A DNA stretch of 10,888 nt. It comes from an uncultured Collinsella sp. (GTDB lineage Bacteria > Actinomycetota > Coriobacteriia > Coriobacteriales > Coriobacteriaceae). Shown piece by piece: positions 1 to 6,807 of this stretch. Under the pieces are notes generated by a model. The model was not told the DNA's origin and ran no database searches. It saw only the letters and a list, made by a program, of their open reading frames with translations. A program made the translations under genes and the position numbers. The stretch lies in assembly GCA_900752275.1 (NCBI GenBank), contig CAADUS010000029.1, forward strand, positions 1 to 10,888, in the 5' to 3' direction. The number at the start of each line of letters is the position of its first letter. The stretch's first letter is position 1.

Positions 1-112
1 CGGTCGAGGTCGGCGCGGCCTGCGCGGATGCGGGGAACACAACCGCGCAGGTGCCGATCAGGAGGGCAAGCAGCGCAAACAAGATCGGGAAGGAGCAAAC
101 TTTCTTATTCAC
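1..112 (-). CDS. N-terminus of an exported protein (partial, cut by window edge)
   Basis: Only the first 37 codons are in the window. The start is a GTG at 112, preceded by a strong Shine-Dalgarno GGGAGG at 126-121 with an 8-base spacer. The residues read (M)NKKVCSFPILFALLALL followed by IGTCAVVFPASAQAAPTST: a Lys-Lys n-region, a hydrophobic core and an A-S-A-Q-A cleavage-like end, which is a Sec signal peptide. The start overlaps the stop of the upstream adhesin gene by 8 bases (112-105), so the two are probably co-transcribed and translationally coupled. That pairing suggests a second surface or secreted protein, for example a partner pilin, but the mature part is missing and no family can be named. 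The ORF stays open to base 1. Confidence 0.72.
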   Translation of the reverse strand, partial: MNKKVCSFPILFALLALLIGTCAVVFPASAQAAPTST

Positions 113-3100
113 GACGCTTACCTCCCTTCGCATTCGCCTTGCGGCGAATGTGCATCCAGGCCGCAGCAGCGCAAAGCACCGCCGCGCCGGCAAGGTACGT
201 CAGAGTGACGCCCGACATACCAGAAAGGGGCAAAGAGGTGGAGTAGGTGTTGGTGAAGACCGGAACGCTCTGTTCCTTGCCAGTGGCCTCGTCCTTAGCT
301 GAAACGTAGGTGACCGGCTTTTGCTCTTTCTCGGGGATATCCTTGCCATCGGCATTGACGATCTTGGTGTAGGTCACATCGCACTTGATCGTCTTATCAG
401 ACTGATCAGTTGCCGTGACCGTGATCTTGTAGACCGACTTGTCGTATTTGTAGTTCGTGAGCGGTGTGGTCGGCTGCTGTTCGCGAACGTAATAGGTAAA
501 GGTCTTGCTTGCACCCCGACCAGTAGAGTCAGACTCGAGTTTGTCGAGCTGATTGAGCGCGTACTCGATCTTGCTGAAGCTCAGAGTCTGGGACTTATCG
601 GCGCCAGGCTGGGTCGACTTACTCTCAACGATCTTCGAGAAGTCCTCGTCGGTTGCAAGCTGAAGCGTAAACTCCTTCATCTCGCCGCCCTCAACGACCT
701 TAGTCGCCTTAGGAGTCCAGAAGCCGCTGGAGGCGTACGGAGTGTACGTGTTGGTGAAGGTCTTTCCCCCGCCGGGGCCGTCAATCGAATAATAGCCTTG
801 TTCGTCCTTTTGCAGATCGCTCAGCGAGTTAGTTGAATCTCCGGAGTGTTTAGTCCAACTCAATTTCTTGATCGTGTAGTTATGGACTGCAAGCTCTTTG
901 GTCACGGTCGCATTATCCCGAATCGGAACAGACATGAGCACATCTTTCTTGCCTTCTTCGAGTTCAACCGTAATCTCGTACACGGCCGGGTCGTACGTGA
1001 TGTCGGAATCAGTGCCAGCATTTTCAACCAAATAGTATGTAATCGTGCCAGTCGTACCGTTCGCTGTGAACTGCTCACCAAGGTCAAACTTGATGATGCC
1101 ACTTGCATCATTACTCGCAGTTCCAACCTCGGTGCAAGCGTCAGGATTGAATACCCCGCGAGCGATAGGATCGCCCGAATCCTTGCGGTAGACCGTAAAG
1201 GTGAAATCCCCAGCCTTAAGCTCACGGCCGGCCAACTCCTTGGTCGCCTTCAGCTTAAGGCTCGGGTAGACCGTATCCGCAGGCTCGCCTAGGTACAAGT
1301 CGCCATTCGACATAATGCCGCCACCATGGTCCCAGGAATAGTTGCCCGTGATGAAAGCTCTGGCTGCTTTCTGCGCATTATTCGCTTCCTTACTTCCAGC
1401 CGTGACACCCGAAGTCAGACCGACGCTCCGATAAATCTTCACGCCGCCATTGGCAGGGATAGTGATAGCCTCACTGAGTTCTTTGTTATCACTGCGCTCT
1501 TTGCTCCCCGAATACTTGGCGTCTCCGTCACCGAGCATCTTGCCGATTACTGCCGCAAGCGGTTCCTGATGGCCAGCCGCTGCCGCAAGGAAGAAATCGG
1601 CATGACCGTTGTCGCGAAACACCTTAGATCTGTATGCCTCTAAATCTTGATTCTTGCCACTACCACCACCTGAAAGATGGGGCATATCTTCATTGCCGGA
1701 ATTGTCATCTGGCTTGTAAGGTTTACTGTTATGGTCATCGTTATCATACTCAGCGCCGGCAGACGAATTGCCAAAGATCGCCGTGCCCTCAGTGTTCGTT
1801 ACCAACGTCTTGCCCGTAGGGCAGACTGCAACGCCGCCGCCGTAGCCGCCAGCTCTATTGGCGCTAATGTACGAGTTGTACACAAAGAGTCTGCCAGCAG
1901 TCTTCTCCTGACTTGCATTCGAGTTTCCCTGGACGAAGATACCGCCACCGCCCCAGTCAAAGCGAGACATGCAGTGATTGTTTGTGATGTAGACTTTACT
2001 CTCTTCAGTGCCGTTAATCATCGCGTCAACCATCTGGCCCACTCGGATGCCGGCACCTTCAGATCGGTAGCTCACGTTAGAGGCAATATTTCCTCCTTTA
2101 ATGTCGAGCCATGCCCTATCTTGTTGAAAAATATTGGTAACGTAAACGCCGCCACCAGCTTCTTCAGAATAATTGCCAGTAATCTGGCCACCAGAAATGG
2201 TGACATGGGTGCCGTTCTTGGCAGCAAGCCCAGCGCCGCCATGGTCACCGTTACCATCCGTGCCGCAGAAGTTGGCATAGCAATTGTTCGTAATGTAACC
2301 GCCGGAAACAGCAACGCTGCCGCCTTCGGCCATGATGCCGCCACCAAATCCGTTCATGCCATCAAGCGTGCTATTACCGGAGATTACGCCGCCGGTCACC
2401 GTGACTGCAGACCCATTGGCATATACACCGCCGCCACTAGGAGCGCGGTTGCCGGCAATTACGCCGTTAGAAATGCTAAGGGTCGAATTTTCGACAGATA
2501 TTCCTGCGCCGGCAGCACCGTCCGGACAATAACCTCCGCAAACGTAACCGCCCTTCATATTGACGGTCGAACCGCTCCCCGCGTACACCAGGTTTCGGAC
2601 CTCACAGCCTTCCTGTTGTGTGAGCACGCCGCTCTCAAGACTGAAATGACCGCCGTCATTGATGTTGATGAGCTTCAGTCCTCTTGAACCGTCGCAAGCC
2701 ACAATGGCGCCTTTACCTTTAATATCGCCTTTACCTTTAATATCAACACCATGCTCTACAAGCGACTCGGTTGTGCCCGTTCCTTCTGGGGACGATTCGG
2801 TCACATAGTAGGAAAGGTAAGTCGGAATGCCATCGTTGTCGTAAGACAGTGTGGCTTTCTTGCCATAATTGGCGGGAGTTAAATTCTGTCCCTGATCATT
2901 TAGTTGCTGGCCGTCGCCGACCTTTTCCCCCGTCTGCACAGAATCTTTAATTGTAAGAGCTGCGCCGTGGGCCACATAGAATAACGACGTGTCGGCACTC
3001 GAGTGCTTAATCTTGTGACCATTTAAATCTAAGACGACATCGATAAGGTTCTCATTGTTTTGTTCGAGCCTTGCCTCACCATTGCACTCAATGTCGGCAA

Positions 3101-3581
3101 CAAGCTTAAAAGTAGCGGCGCCTTTTTCATTGCGGAAGCTCTTGTCCTCAAGCTTAGAAACTAACTCATTCCCACTATGAATATCGTATTTAGTTTCGCC
3201 CTCCGCAACGGGAGCGATGCCATCTCCATCATCCGCTTCATCACCAGAAGGCTGCGCGGCGCCCTTGGCTTCCGCACCATCGGCAGACGGGTCCGCCGCG
3301 TCGAGGCCTTCGCCCTCGCCATGCTCGGCGTCGTCACTATTCTGCTCTTTGGCGTCCTTGTCCGCGTCGTTGTCTGCACCGGCACCATCGCCCAAAGAAC
3401 CCTCGTCCGCAACGGTCTCCTCGGCTGCACCCGCCTGGACATCGTTGGCAATGGCCTGCGAGATCGGGGGCATGACGAGCGACAGCACCAGGCTCAAAAC
3501 GGATGCTCCGCACAAAACGCCTGCCAGTACACGGCGCGTCGCTTTATTACTCTGCTTAGATTTGTCTGAATTTGCTTTCAT
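105..3581 (-). CDS. Sortase-anchored beta-helix adhesin with two FctA-type pilin domains
   Basis: A 1158-residue cell-wall protein, probably an adhesin or pilus-tip subunit. The ATG at 3581 is chosen because GGGGAGGAG lies just upstream; a longer reading adds 26 unlikely residues. Order of parts: signal peptide 1-45; acidic Asp/Glu/Ala/Gly linker about 46-130; mixed region; parallel beta-helix-type repeats about 290-606 with the recurring pattern GGG(I/V)-x-GG-x-I-x-N, plus one late coil at 752-765 after an inserted stretch; two domains resembling Spy0128/FctA pilin modules at about 775-945 and 954-1113; LPLSG at 1117-1121, a membrane segment and a KRRE-ending basic tail. Each pilin module has the expected Lys, Glu and Asn of a self-made isopeptide bond (K781/E853/N944 and K961/E1034/N1111), inferred by matching family motifs. 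The extracellular part holds 11 cysteines, unusual for this class. The ligand is unknown and no sortase gene is in view. The architecture is certain; the adhesin role is inferred. Confidence 0.88.
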   Translation of the reverse strand: MKANSDKSKQSNKATRRVLAGVLCGASVLSLVLSLVMPPISQAIANDVQAGAAEETVADEGSLGDGAGADNDADKDAKEQNSDDAEHGEGEGLDAADPSADGAEAKGAAQPSGDEADDGDGIAPVAEGETKYDIHSGNELVSKLEDKSFRNEKGAATFKLVADIECNGEARLEQNNENLIDVVLDLNGHKIKHSSADTSLFYVAHGAALTIKDSVQTGEKVGDGQQLNDQGQNLTPANYGKKATLSYDNDGIPTYLSYYVTESSPEGTGTTESLVEHGVDIKGKGDIKGKGAIVACDGSRGLKLININDGGHFSLESGVLTQQEGCEVRNLVYAGSGSTVNMKGGYVCGGYCPDGAAGAGISVENSTLSISNGVIAGNRAPSGGGVYANGSAVTVTGGVISGNSTLDGMNGFGGGIMAEGGSVAVSGGYITNNCYANFCGTDGNGDHGGAGLAAKNGTHVTISGGQITGNYSEEAGGGVYVTNIFQQDRAWLDIKGGNIASNVSYRSEGAGIRVGQMVDAMINGTEESKVYITNNHCMSRFDWGGGGIFVQGNSNASQEKTAGRLFVYNSYISANRAGGYGGGVAVCPTGKTLVTNTEGTAIFGNSSAGAEYDNDDHNSKPYKPDDNSGNEDMPHLSGGGSGKNQDLEAYRSKVFRDNGHADFFLAAAAGHQEPLAAVIGKMLGDGDAKYSGSKERSDNKELSEAITIPANGGVKIYRSVGLTSGVTAGSKEANNAQKAARAFITGNYSWDHGGGIMSNGDLYLGEPADTVYPSLKLKATKELAGRELKAGDFTFTVYRKDSGDPIARGVFNPDACTEVGTASNDASGIIKFDLGEQFTANGTTGTITYYLVENAGTDSDITYDPAVYEITVELEEGKKDVLMSVPIRDNATVTKELAVHNYTIKKLSWTKHSGDSTNSLSDLQKDEQGYYSIDGPGGGKTFTNTYTPYASSGFWTPKATKVVEGGEMKEFTLQLATDEDFSKIVESKSTQPGADKSQTLSFSKIEYALNQLDKLESDSTGRGASKTFTYYVREQQPTTPLTNYKYDKSVYKITVTATDQSDKTIKCDVTYTKIVNADGKDIPEKEQKPVTYVSAKDEATGKEQSVPVFTNTYSTSLPLSGMSGVTLTYLAGAAVLCAAAAWMHIRRKANAKGGKRRE
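2709..2744 (-). repeat. Perfect 18-bp tandem duplication inside the adhesin gene
   Basis: The unit GCCTTTACCTTTAATATC (plus strand) occurs twice head to tail at 2709-2726 and 2727-2744 without a mismatch. In the protein it gives DIKGKGDIKGKG just before the beta-helix repeats. The unit is a multiple of three, so copy-number change would keep the frame. It looks like a recent slippage duplication. Confidence 0.9.
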
Positions 3582-3624
3582 CGATGTCTCCTCCCCAAGA
3601 GACCGCGATCTTGCTCTTTCACTA

Positions 3625-3768
3625 TCAAACGTATCTGCGCAACCTGTAATTGCGCACACTTAGTAGTGAATATTGTAACGATTGTTTGAACATCGGGGCA
3701 AAAAAACCGATAGTTTTGTAGTGAATTGTCAATTCTCTTGACATATGCCCGGATTTACCTTCGTTCAT
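3625..3768 (-). CDS. Possible 47-codon small ORF in the adhesin leader
   Basis: An ATG at 3768 follows AAAAAAAGGATAGCGA, giving an AAAGGA Shine-Dalgarno with a 6-base spacer. The frame runs 47 codons to a TGA at 3627-3625, ending 43 bases before the adhesin start. It begins MNEGKSGHMSRELTIHY and ends VRNYRLRRYV; it has a basic tail, no signal peptide and no recognisable family. Its codons (TTA, CTA, TAT, AAA) are more AT-rich than those of the neighbours, as is the whole gap. If translated it could be a leader peptide or small protein acting on adhesin expression. It may equally be a chance ORF in AT-rich leader DNA, and it overlaps the candidate promoter at 3672-3701, so both cannot serve the same transcript. 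Confidence 0.25.
   Translation of the reverse strand: MNEGKSGHMSRELTIHYKTIGFFAPMFKQSLQYSLLSVRNYRLRRYV
3672..3701 (-). promoter_or_regulatory. Candidate promoter of the adhesin gene
   Basis: On the minus strand a -35-like TTGCCC (3701-3696) lies 18 bases from a good -10, TACAAT (3677-3672). Transcription would start near 3665 and leave a leader of about 84 bases before the ATG at 3581. The -10 is strong and the -35 only fair (4 of 6). This is sequence likeness only. Confidence 0.35.
3727..3743. repeat. Short inverted repeat TGTCAA-N5-TTGACA
   Basis: Two 6-base arms, TGTCAA at 3727-3732 and TTGACA at 3738-3743, are exact inverted copies with a 5-base spacer. Each reads as a consensus -35 on its own strand, but neither has a good -10 at normal spacing. 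Sitting upstream of the candidate adhesin promoter, it might be a regulator site. A 9-base direct repeat, GTAGTGAAT, also occurs at 3663-3671 and 3718-3726. Confidence 0.3.
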
Positions 3769-3847
3769 TCGCTATCCTTTTTTTGTTTCTACTGGTAATT
3801 TAGTTGCCCATCATTTTTTAATGGCATTAGATTTATTTGCACAAATT

Positions 3848-3896
3848 TTTGCTCAAGAGCAAACATCCCGCTCACGGTCGAAAATCGACCGTGAGC
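3848..3896. other. Two adjacent hairpins in the HAD-adhesin gap
   Basis: A perfect 12-bp stem GCTCACGGTCGA / TCGACCGTGAGC (3870-3881, 3885-3896) encloses only three bases. Next to it is a 7-bp stem TTTGCTC / GAGCAAA (3848-3854, 3857-3863) with a two-base loop. Read on the minus strand the smaller hairpin is followed by AATTTG, a weak U-tract; the larger has no T-tract on either side. They lie 3' of the HAD gene, so termination is possible, but a protein-binding palindrome or a small repeat element fits as well. The rest of the 3582-4085 gap, apart from the features listed separately, shows no gene I can support. Confidence 0.5.
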
Positions 3897-4040
3897 AGTA
3901 GGTCATCAACCGGAAGGAATATCCTACCAAACTGATGAGAATATCTTTAACCCATCGGTGGTTAGAGGCGTAATGTTCAGACAACCATATTTGAATTTAC
4001 GCGCAGATTTTAGGTATCAATTCGCCCAAATCGCCTGAGA

Positions 4041-4072
4041 CTACCACAAAGGTGCCTGCCTCCCTGTGGTGG
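4041..4072 (-). repeat. CCACCACAAAGG hairpin repeat, degenerate copy 1
   Basis: This shares TACCACAAAGGTGCCTG and the TGTGGTGG right arm with the better copies at 4993-5035 and 6584-6626. It lies 13 bases 3' of the HAD stop codon, the position of a terminator. The stem is interrupted and no T-tract follows on the minus strand, so it is probably a decayed copy with little terminator strength. Confidence 0.6.
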
Positions 4073-4085
4073 TTCTCCCCCTGCG

Positions 4086-4907
4086 CTACAGCAGATGTTC
4101 CTCGATAAAGATCGCGATGCCGTCTTTGTCGTTGCTCGCGGTTACAAAGTCGGCGGCGGCACGGGTGGCGTCGCTGCCGTTTGCCATAGCCACGCCCACG
4201 CCGGCGTCAGCCACCATGCAGGTGTCGTTATCGGCATCGCCAAACACGCAGATGTCCTCTAGCTCCATGTCGTTGAGCTCCGCCACCCGCACAAGGCCGC
4301 GCGTCTTGGACACGCGCGGATCCATGAACTCGTAGAGCCGCTGCGTGGTTTGCAGAGCCGCTGCCTTAACAGTGTCATCGGCAAACGTCGACGCCCGCTC
4401 AATCACCCGCGGCATCACCTCGGGCGCCATGGTAAACATCACCTTGGGCTGCGGCTCGCGCAAAAACTCGGCAAAGTCAACCACCTTGTAGGGCACGCCG
4501 TCGACACGCGACAGGTGCTCGACGCACGCATTGCTCTCGGGCACATAGAGCACGCCGTCCCGAGGGCAAACGGGCGTTGCCGGCAGGCCTGCCATGTGCA
4601 CGCAGATGTGCGCGATGGTCTCGCCCGGCAGCGGGTAGCTCAGCTCGTTGATGCCGTGTGCGCGGTCGATGACCTCGGCGCCACCGCAGCCCACGAGCAC
4701 GTCCACCAGGCCTTCGATACCCCAGAGCTCGTACATGGCTTCGGTCGCCTGGGCGTCGCGCCCGGTGCACAGACCAAACAGCACGCCGCGCTCGCGCAGT
4801 GCGCGGATCGCCGCCACGGTGCGCGGGGACACCGTGTGCTGGCTCGTAAGCAGTGTGCCGTCGATATCGCAGAACACGGCTTTGATGTGGCTGAAGGTGG
4901 TGTCCAT
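4086..4907 (-). CDS. Cof-type HAD-IIB hydrolase (sugar-phosphate phosphatase-like)
   Basis: A 273-residue cytoplasmic phosphatase of the haloacid dehalogenase superfamily, Cof/YidA-like subfamily (IIB). Family members remove phosphate from sugar phosphates or similar small molecules using Mg2+ and an aspartyl-phosphate intermediate; the substrate here cannot be read. All four motifs are present: DIDGTL with D14 and D16, T48 in GLCTGR, K201 in VSKTRG, and GDADND at 223-228. The cap domain between motifs II and III fits the C2B type. Length is normal. The ATG at 4907 gives the usual N-terminus, with AGAAAGG upstream as a modest Shine-Dalgarno. A longer reading starting at 5114 only translates repeat DNA and is rejected. 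The gene stands alone, with terminator-like repeats on both sides. Confidence 0.88.
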   Translation of the reverse strand: MDTTFSHIKAVFCDIDGTLLTSQHTVSPRTVAAIRALRERGVLFGLCTGRDAQATEAMYELWGIEGLVDVLVGCGGAEVIDRAHGINELSYPLPGETIAHICVHMAGLPATPVCPRDGVLYVPESNACVEHLSRVDGVPYKVVDFAEFLREPQPKVMFTMAPEVMPRVIERASTFADDTVKAAALQTTQRLYEFMDPRVSKTRGLVRVAELNDMELEDICVFGDADNDTCMVADAGVGVAMANGSDATRAAADFVTASNDKDGIAIFIEEHLL

Positions 4908-4992
4908 GGGAGGCCTTTCTGGGTTGTGCGGCGGTGCTGAATGTGGTCGGAAATGGCGTCCATGGTATACCAAGGCACAGGCGCGGCCCCTC

Positions 4993-5035
4993 AAAGCAAA
5001 AACCACCACAAAGGTGCCTGGCCCCTTTATGGCGG
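4993..5035 (-). terminator. CCACCACAAAGG hairpin repeat, copy 2: likely terminator
   Basis: On the minus strand a 12-bp stem (arms 5035-5024 and 5014-5003, with two weakened pairs) and a 9-base loop are followed directly by TTTTTGCTTT. That is the layout of an intrinsic terminator for the MFS gene, whose stop is about 100 bases upstream. It matches copy 3 (6584-6626) at 41 of 43 bases. The HAD start is only about 86 bases further on, so it may insulate HAD from MFS transcription. Confidence 0.65.
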
Positions 5036-5067
5036 CCGGATCCGCAGGATGGCCTGGCTCAGGACGC

Positions 5068-5132
5068 AAACCATCACAATATTCGACGTACTTCGGCAAA
5101 ATCGCGATTTTCATCGAATGTTGTGATGGTTT
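5068..5132. repeat. 65-bp palindromic element, divergent copy
   Basis: Arms AAACCATCACAATATTCGA (5068-5086) and its near-exact inverse (5114-5132) pair over 19 bases with one T-G wobble. The middle holds a second perfect palindrome, AAAATCGCGATTTT (5098-5111). Length and end pattern match the elements at 9306-9370 and 10546-10610: AAACC-R-TC-M-CAA at the ends and TCGA at fixed positions. Its right end abuts the MFS stop codon. No duplicated target site is visible. Confidence 0.75.
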
Positions 5133-6419
5133 TTACCGCCTCGCAGCACGATCAAAATGCCGGCGGCCAAACAGCAGCAACGCCGCGGGAACTGCCGTCA
5201 CGACCATACCCGCCCCTACGAGCGTCTGCTGCACGCCAAACGTCGCCGCCAGCCACGGGGCAATCGCCAGCGGTGCCACGCCGGCGAACATGTTGCCAAA
5301 GCCCATGACCGAGTTCACGCGACCGAGCTGCTCGAGCGGGGCCGTCGTTTGCACGATGGTGTTGTGGAGCGGGTTGACGACGCCCCAGGCCACGCCCAGG
5401 GCAATCTGGCCGACAAGGGCTACGCCCACGTACGGCGTTCCCACGTAGAGCAGGCTTCCCAGACCCACGGACATGAGCGCCACAAGCAGCGTTTTAAAGT
5501 TGACCAGGTGCGGCGGCAAGCGGAGCGCGAGGACGGCGCCCAGCACCGCGCCCGCACCGCTGGCCGACGAGAGCCAGCCCATCCATTCGACACCGACGTG
5601 TAAGACATCGCGGTAGAAGAACGATTCCAGCGGGTCGAAGGCGCCGTAGCCAAAGTTCGAGAGGAAGATGATGCAGAAAAGTAGCGCGAGGACGCTGTTG
5701 GTAAAGACCGTCTTGATGCTAGTCGCGAAGGTGACGCGGGAAGATGTGTTGGGGTCGGGGCTTTGGCTGGCCTTATCCGATGTGATGTCGCCGATCGCGG
5801 GTTTGCCTTCGTGTGTGGCGGCCTGACCTGCACTTTGCCTAAAGCCCCAACCGGCAATGAGCGCCAACGCGGTAAAGATCATCATGAGCACGAACACCGC
5901 GCGCGACGACGCAGCCGCCGCGACAAAGCCGCCCAGCGTGGGGCCGACGATGATACTCACGTTTGAAAACATGGCGATGGCGGAGTTGATGTCTTTGAGC
6001 TCGAGAGGATCATCGGTGAGGTAGGCTGGATAGGATGTGGCGATGGGCTGGGCGAACCCCATCACGAAGCCCAGGAGCACCGCGCCGAGCAGGACGACGC
6101 CGGTCGCGCTGCCAAAGGCGAGGATTGCCGCGCCGGTTGCCAGCGCGCCCACGATGCTCAGCAAGAAATGGCGACGTGGGCCCCAGGCGTCGAACGCGGC
6201 GCCGCCCGCAAAGGATCCCAGGATCACAAATACGTTCATAAAAAGGACGGCCAGCGATGTCGCCACGACCGAGGCATCGTCTGCATAGGTGAGCGTTCCG
6301 ATGACGCCGATAAAGTAGCTGGTCTGAAAACCGGTGTAGATGAGAAAGCGCATCGCCACCAGGCGCTTGGCCTGCACGGACAGCGATGATCGAGGCTTTG
6401 AGAAAAGAGAGGCGAGCAT
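5133..6419 (-). CDS. MFS permease, probable exporter
   Basis: A 428-residue inner-membrane transporter of the major facilitator superfamily, with about 12 hydrophobic segments in two halves. The loop after the second segment carries the family motif A form GGAAFDAWGPRRHF at about residues 72-85. The fifth-segment region has VGPTLGG, similar to the motif C common in proton-coupled exporters. A hydrophilic loop at about 191-237 (HEGKPAIGDITSDKASQSPD) separates the halves. The overall style is closest to MFS_3/EntS-like exporters, so efflux of a drug or metabolite is the best guess; the substrate is unknown. The ATG at 6419 is chosen because AAGGAG lies 5 bases upstream; an in-frame ATG 13 codons earlier lacks a ribosome site. 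It appears monocistronic, with a 65-bp palindrome and a terminator-like repeat at its 3' end. Confidence 0.87.
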   Translation of the reverse strand: MLASLFSKPRSSLSVQAKRLVAMRFLIYTGFQTSYFIGVIGTLTYADDASVVATSLAVLFMNVFVILGSFAGGAAFDAWGPRRHFLLSIVGALATGAAILAFGSATGVVLLGAVLLGFVMGFAQPIATSYPAYLTDDPLELKDINSAIAMFSNVSIIVGPTLGGFVAAAASSRAVFVLMMIFTALALIAGWGFRQSAGQAATHEGKPAIGDITSDKASQSPDPNTSSRVTFATSIKTVFTNSVLALLFCIIFLSNFGYGAFDPLESFFYRDVLHVGVEWMGWLSSASGAGAVLGAVLALRLPPHLVNFKTLLVALMSVGLGSLLYVGTPYVGVALVGQIALGVAWGVVNPLHNTIVQTTAPLEQLGRVNSVMGFGNMFAGVAPLAIAPWLAATFGVQQTLVGAGMVVTAVPAALLLFGRRHFDRAARR

Positions 6420-6438
6420 GGAGACTCCTTGTTTCATA

Positions 6439-6496
6439 CGAATGCGGACGGCGGGCATTCGCCACCGTCTGTCAAATCAATCTATCCGCATGAAAC
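6439..6496 (-). promoter_or_regulatory. Inverted repeats in the MFS leader
   Basis: CGAATGC (6439-6445) and GCATTCG (6455-6461) form a 7-bp stem with a 9-base loop, about 10 bases before the MFS Shine-Dalgarno. A wider inverted pair, GTTTCAT (6431-6437) and ATGAAAC (6490-6496), surrounds it. Exporter genes are often controlled by repressors that bind such sites, but this is inference; a leader RNA hairpin is also possible. A TACAAT -10-like box at 6561-6556 lies further upstream without a clear -35. Confidence 0.3.
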
Positions 6497-6583
6497 ATTA
6501 AGGACGCATCAAGCCCCTTCTCTCCGTTTTTGGCCCGTCATGAACTACTTGGTAGATTGTAAGGCATGTCCCACACATGTACT

Positions 6584-6626
6584 AAAGCAAAAACCACCAC
6601 AAAGGTGCCTGGCCCCTTTGTGGTGG
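6584..6626 (-). terminator. CCACCACAAAGG hairpin repeat, copy 3: likely terminator
   Basis: The stem is perfect: CCACCACAAAGG (6594-6605) and CCTTTGTGGTGG (6615-6626) around a 9-base loop. Read on the minus strand, TTTTTGCTTT follows the stem. This is the best-preserved copy of the repeat. It sits 3' of moaC-mobB and just beyond a second terminator-like hairpin (6648-6684), so the moa transcript probably ends in this stretch and the MFS promoter lies after it. Confidence 0.72.
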
Positions 6627-6647
6627 AAATGACGTTTGCCCAGATAA

Positions 6648-6684
6648 AACCTGCCAAAATAAACCCGTCCCTTTTTGGCAGGTT
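6648..6684 (-). terminator. Intrinsic terminator of the moa operon
   Basis: A perfect 12-bp stem AACCTGCCAAAA / TTTTGGCAGGTT (6648-6659, 6673-6684) has a 13-base loop. On the minus strand it ends GGCAGGTTTTATC, giving a short T-tract. It lies about 120 bases past the moaC-mobB stop. Its stem is unrelated to the repeat at 6584-6626, so the two act as a tandem pair. Confidence 0.6.
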
Positions 6685-6687
6685 AGG

Positions 6688-6807
6688 ACAGCGCAGCGAG
6701 CCGGTTCCAAGTGCCCCAGGTCGCCCCGAAAGAGGAGCGACGCGTACTTTGGTACGCGAGCGACGGCTTGAGGGGCGAGATGGGGTGCTTGGGGCCGGCG
6801 CAGCGTC
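6688..6807. repeat. 120-bp imperfect inverted repeat at the moaC-mobB 3' end
   Basis: Left arm 6688-6727 and right arm 6772-6807 are inverted copies with several mismatches; the best-matched blocks are the GCCCC/GGGGC inner ends and CCAAGTGCCCC against GGGGTGCTTGG. The inner 44 bases carry their own perfect 7-bp stem, CGCGTAC / GTACGCG (6741-6747, 6752-6758) with loop TTTG. The outer end overlaps the stop codon of moaC-mobB. It fills most of the 6420-6805 gap not taken by the two terminators and the MFS leader. The form resembles a folded REP/BIME-like unit; no gene is visible in it. Confidence 0.5.

Noticed and set aside
1677..2687. A 336-codon plus-strand ORF
   Set aside because: It is antisense to the repeat-rich adhesin; its composition only mirrors the Gly/Asn-rich codons, with no recognisable domain or convincing ribosome site.
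3738..3766. Plus-strand promoter from the consensus TTGACA at 3738-3743
   Set aside because: There is no -10-like box at normal spacing and no plus-strand gene follows.
4908..5114. N-terminal extension of the HAD protein by 69 residues
   Set aside because: The added stretch translates the terminator-like repeat and the 65-bp palindrome; the family's usual N-terminus begins at the ATG at 4907.
5068..5132. Palindrome as a simple terminator of the MFS gene
   Set aside because: On the minus strand GCGTCC follows the stem, so there is no T-tract; the repeat at 4993-5035 is the better terminator.
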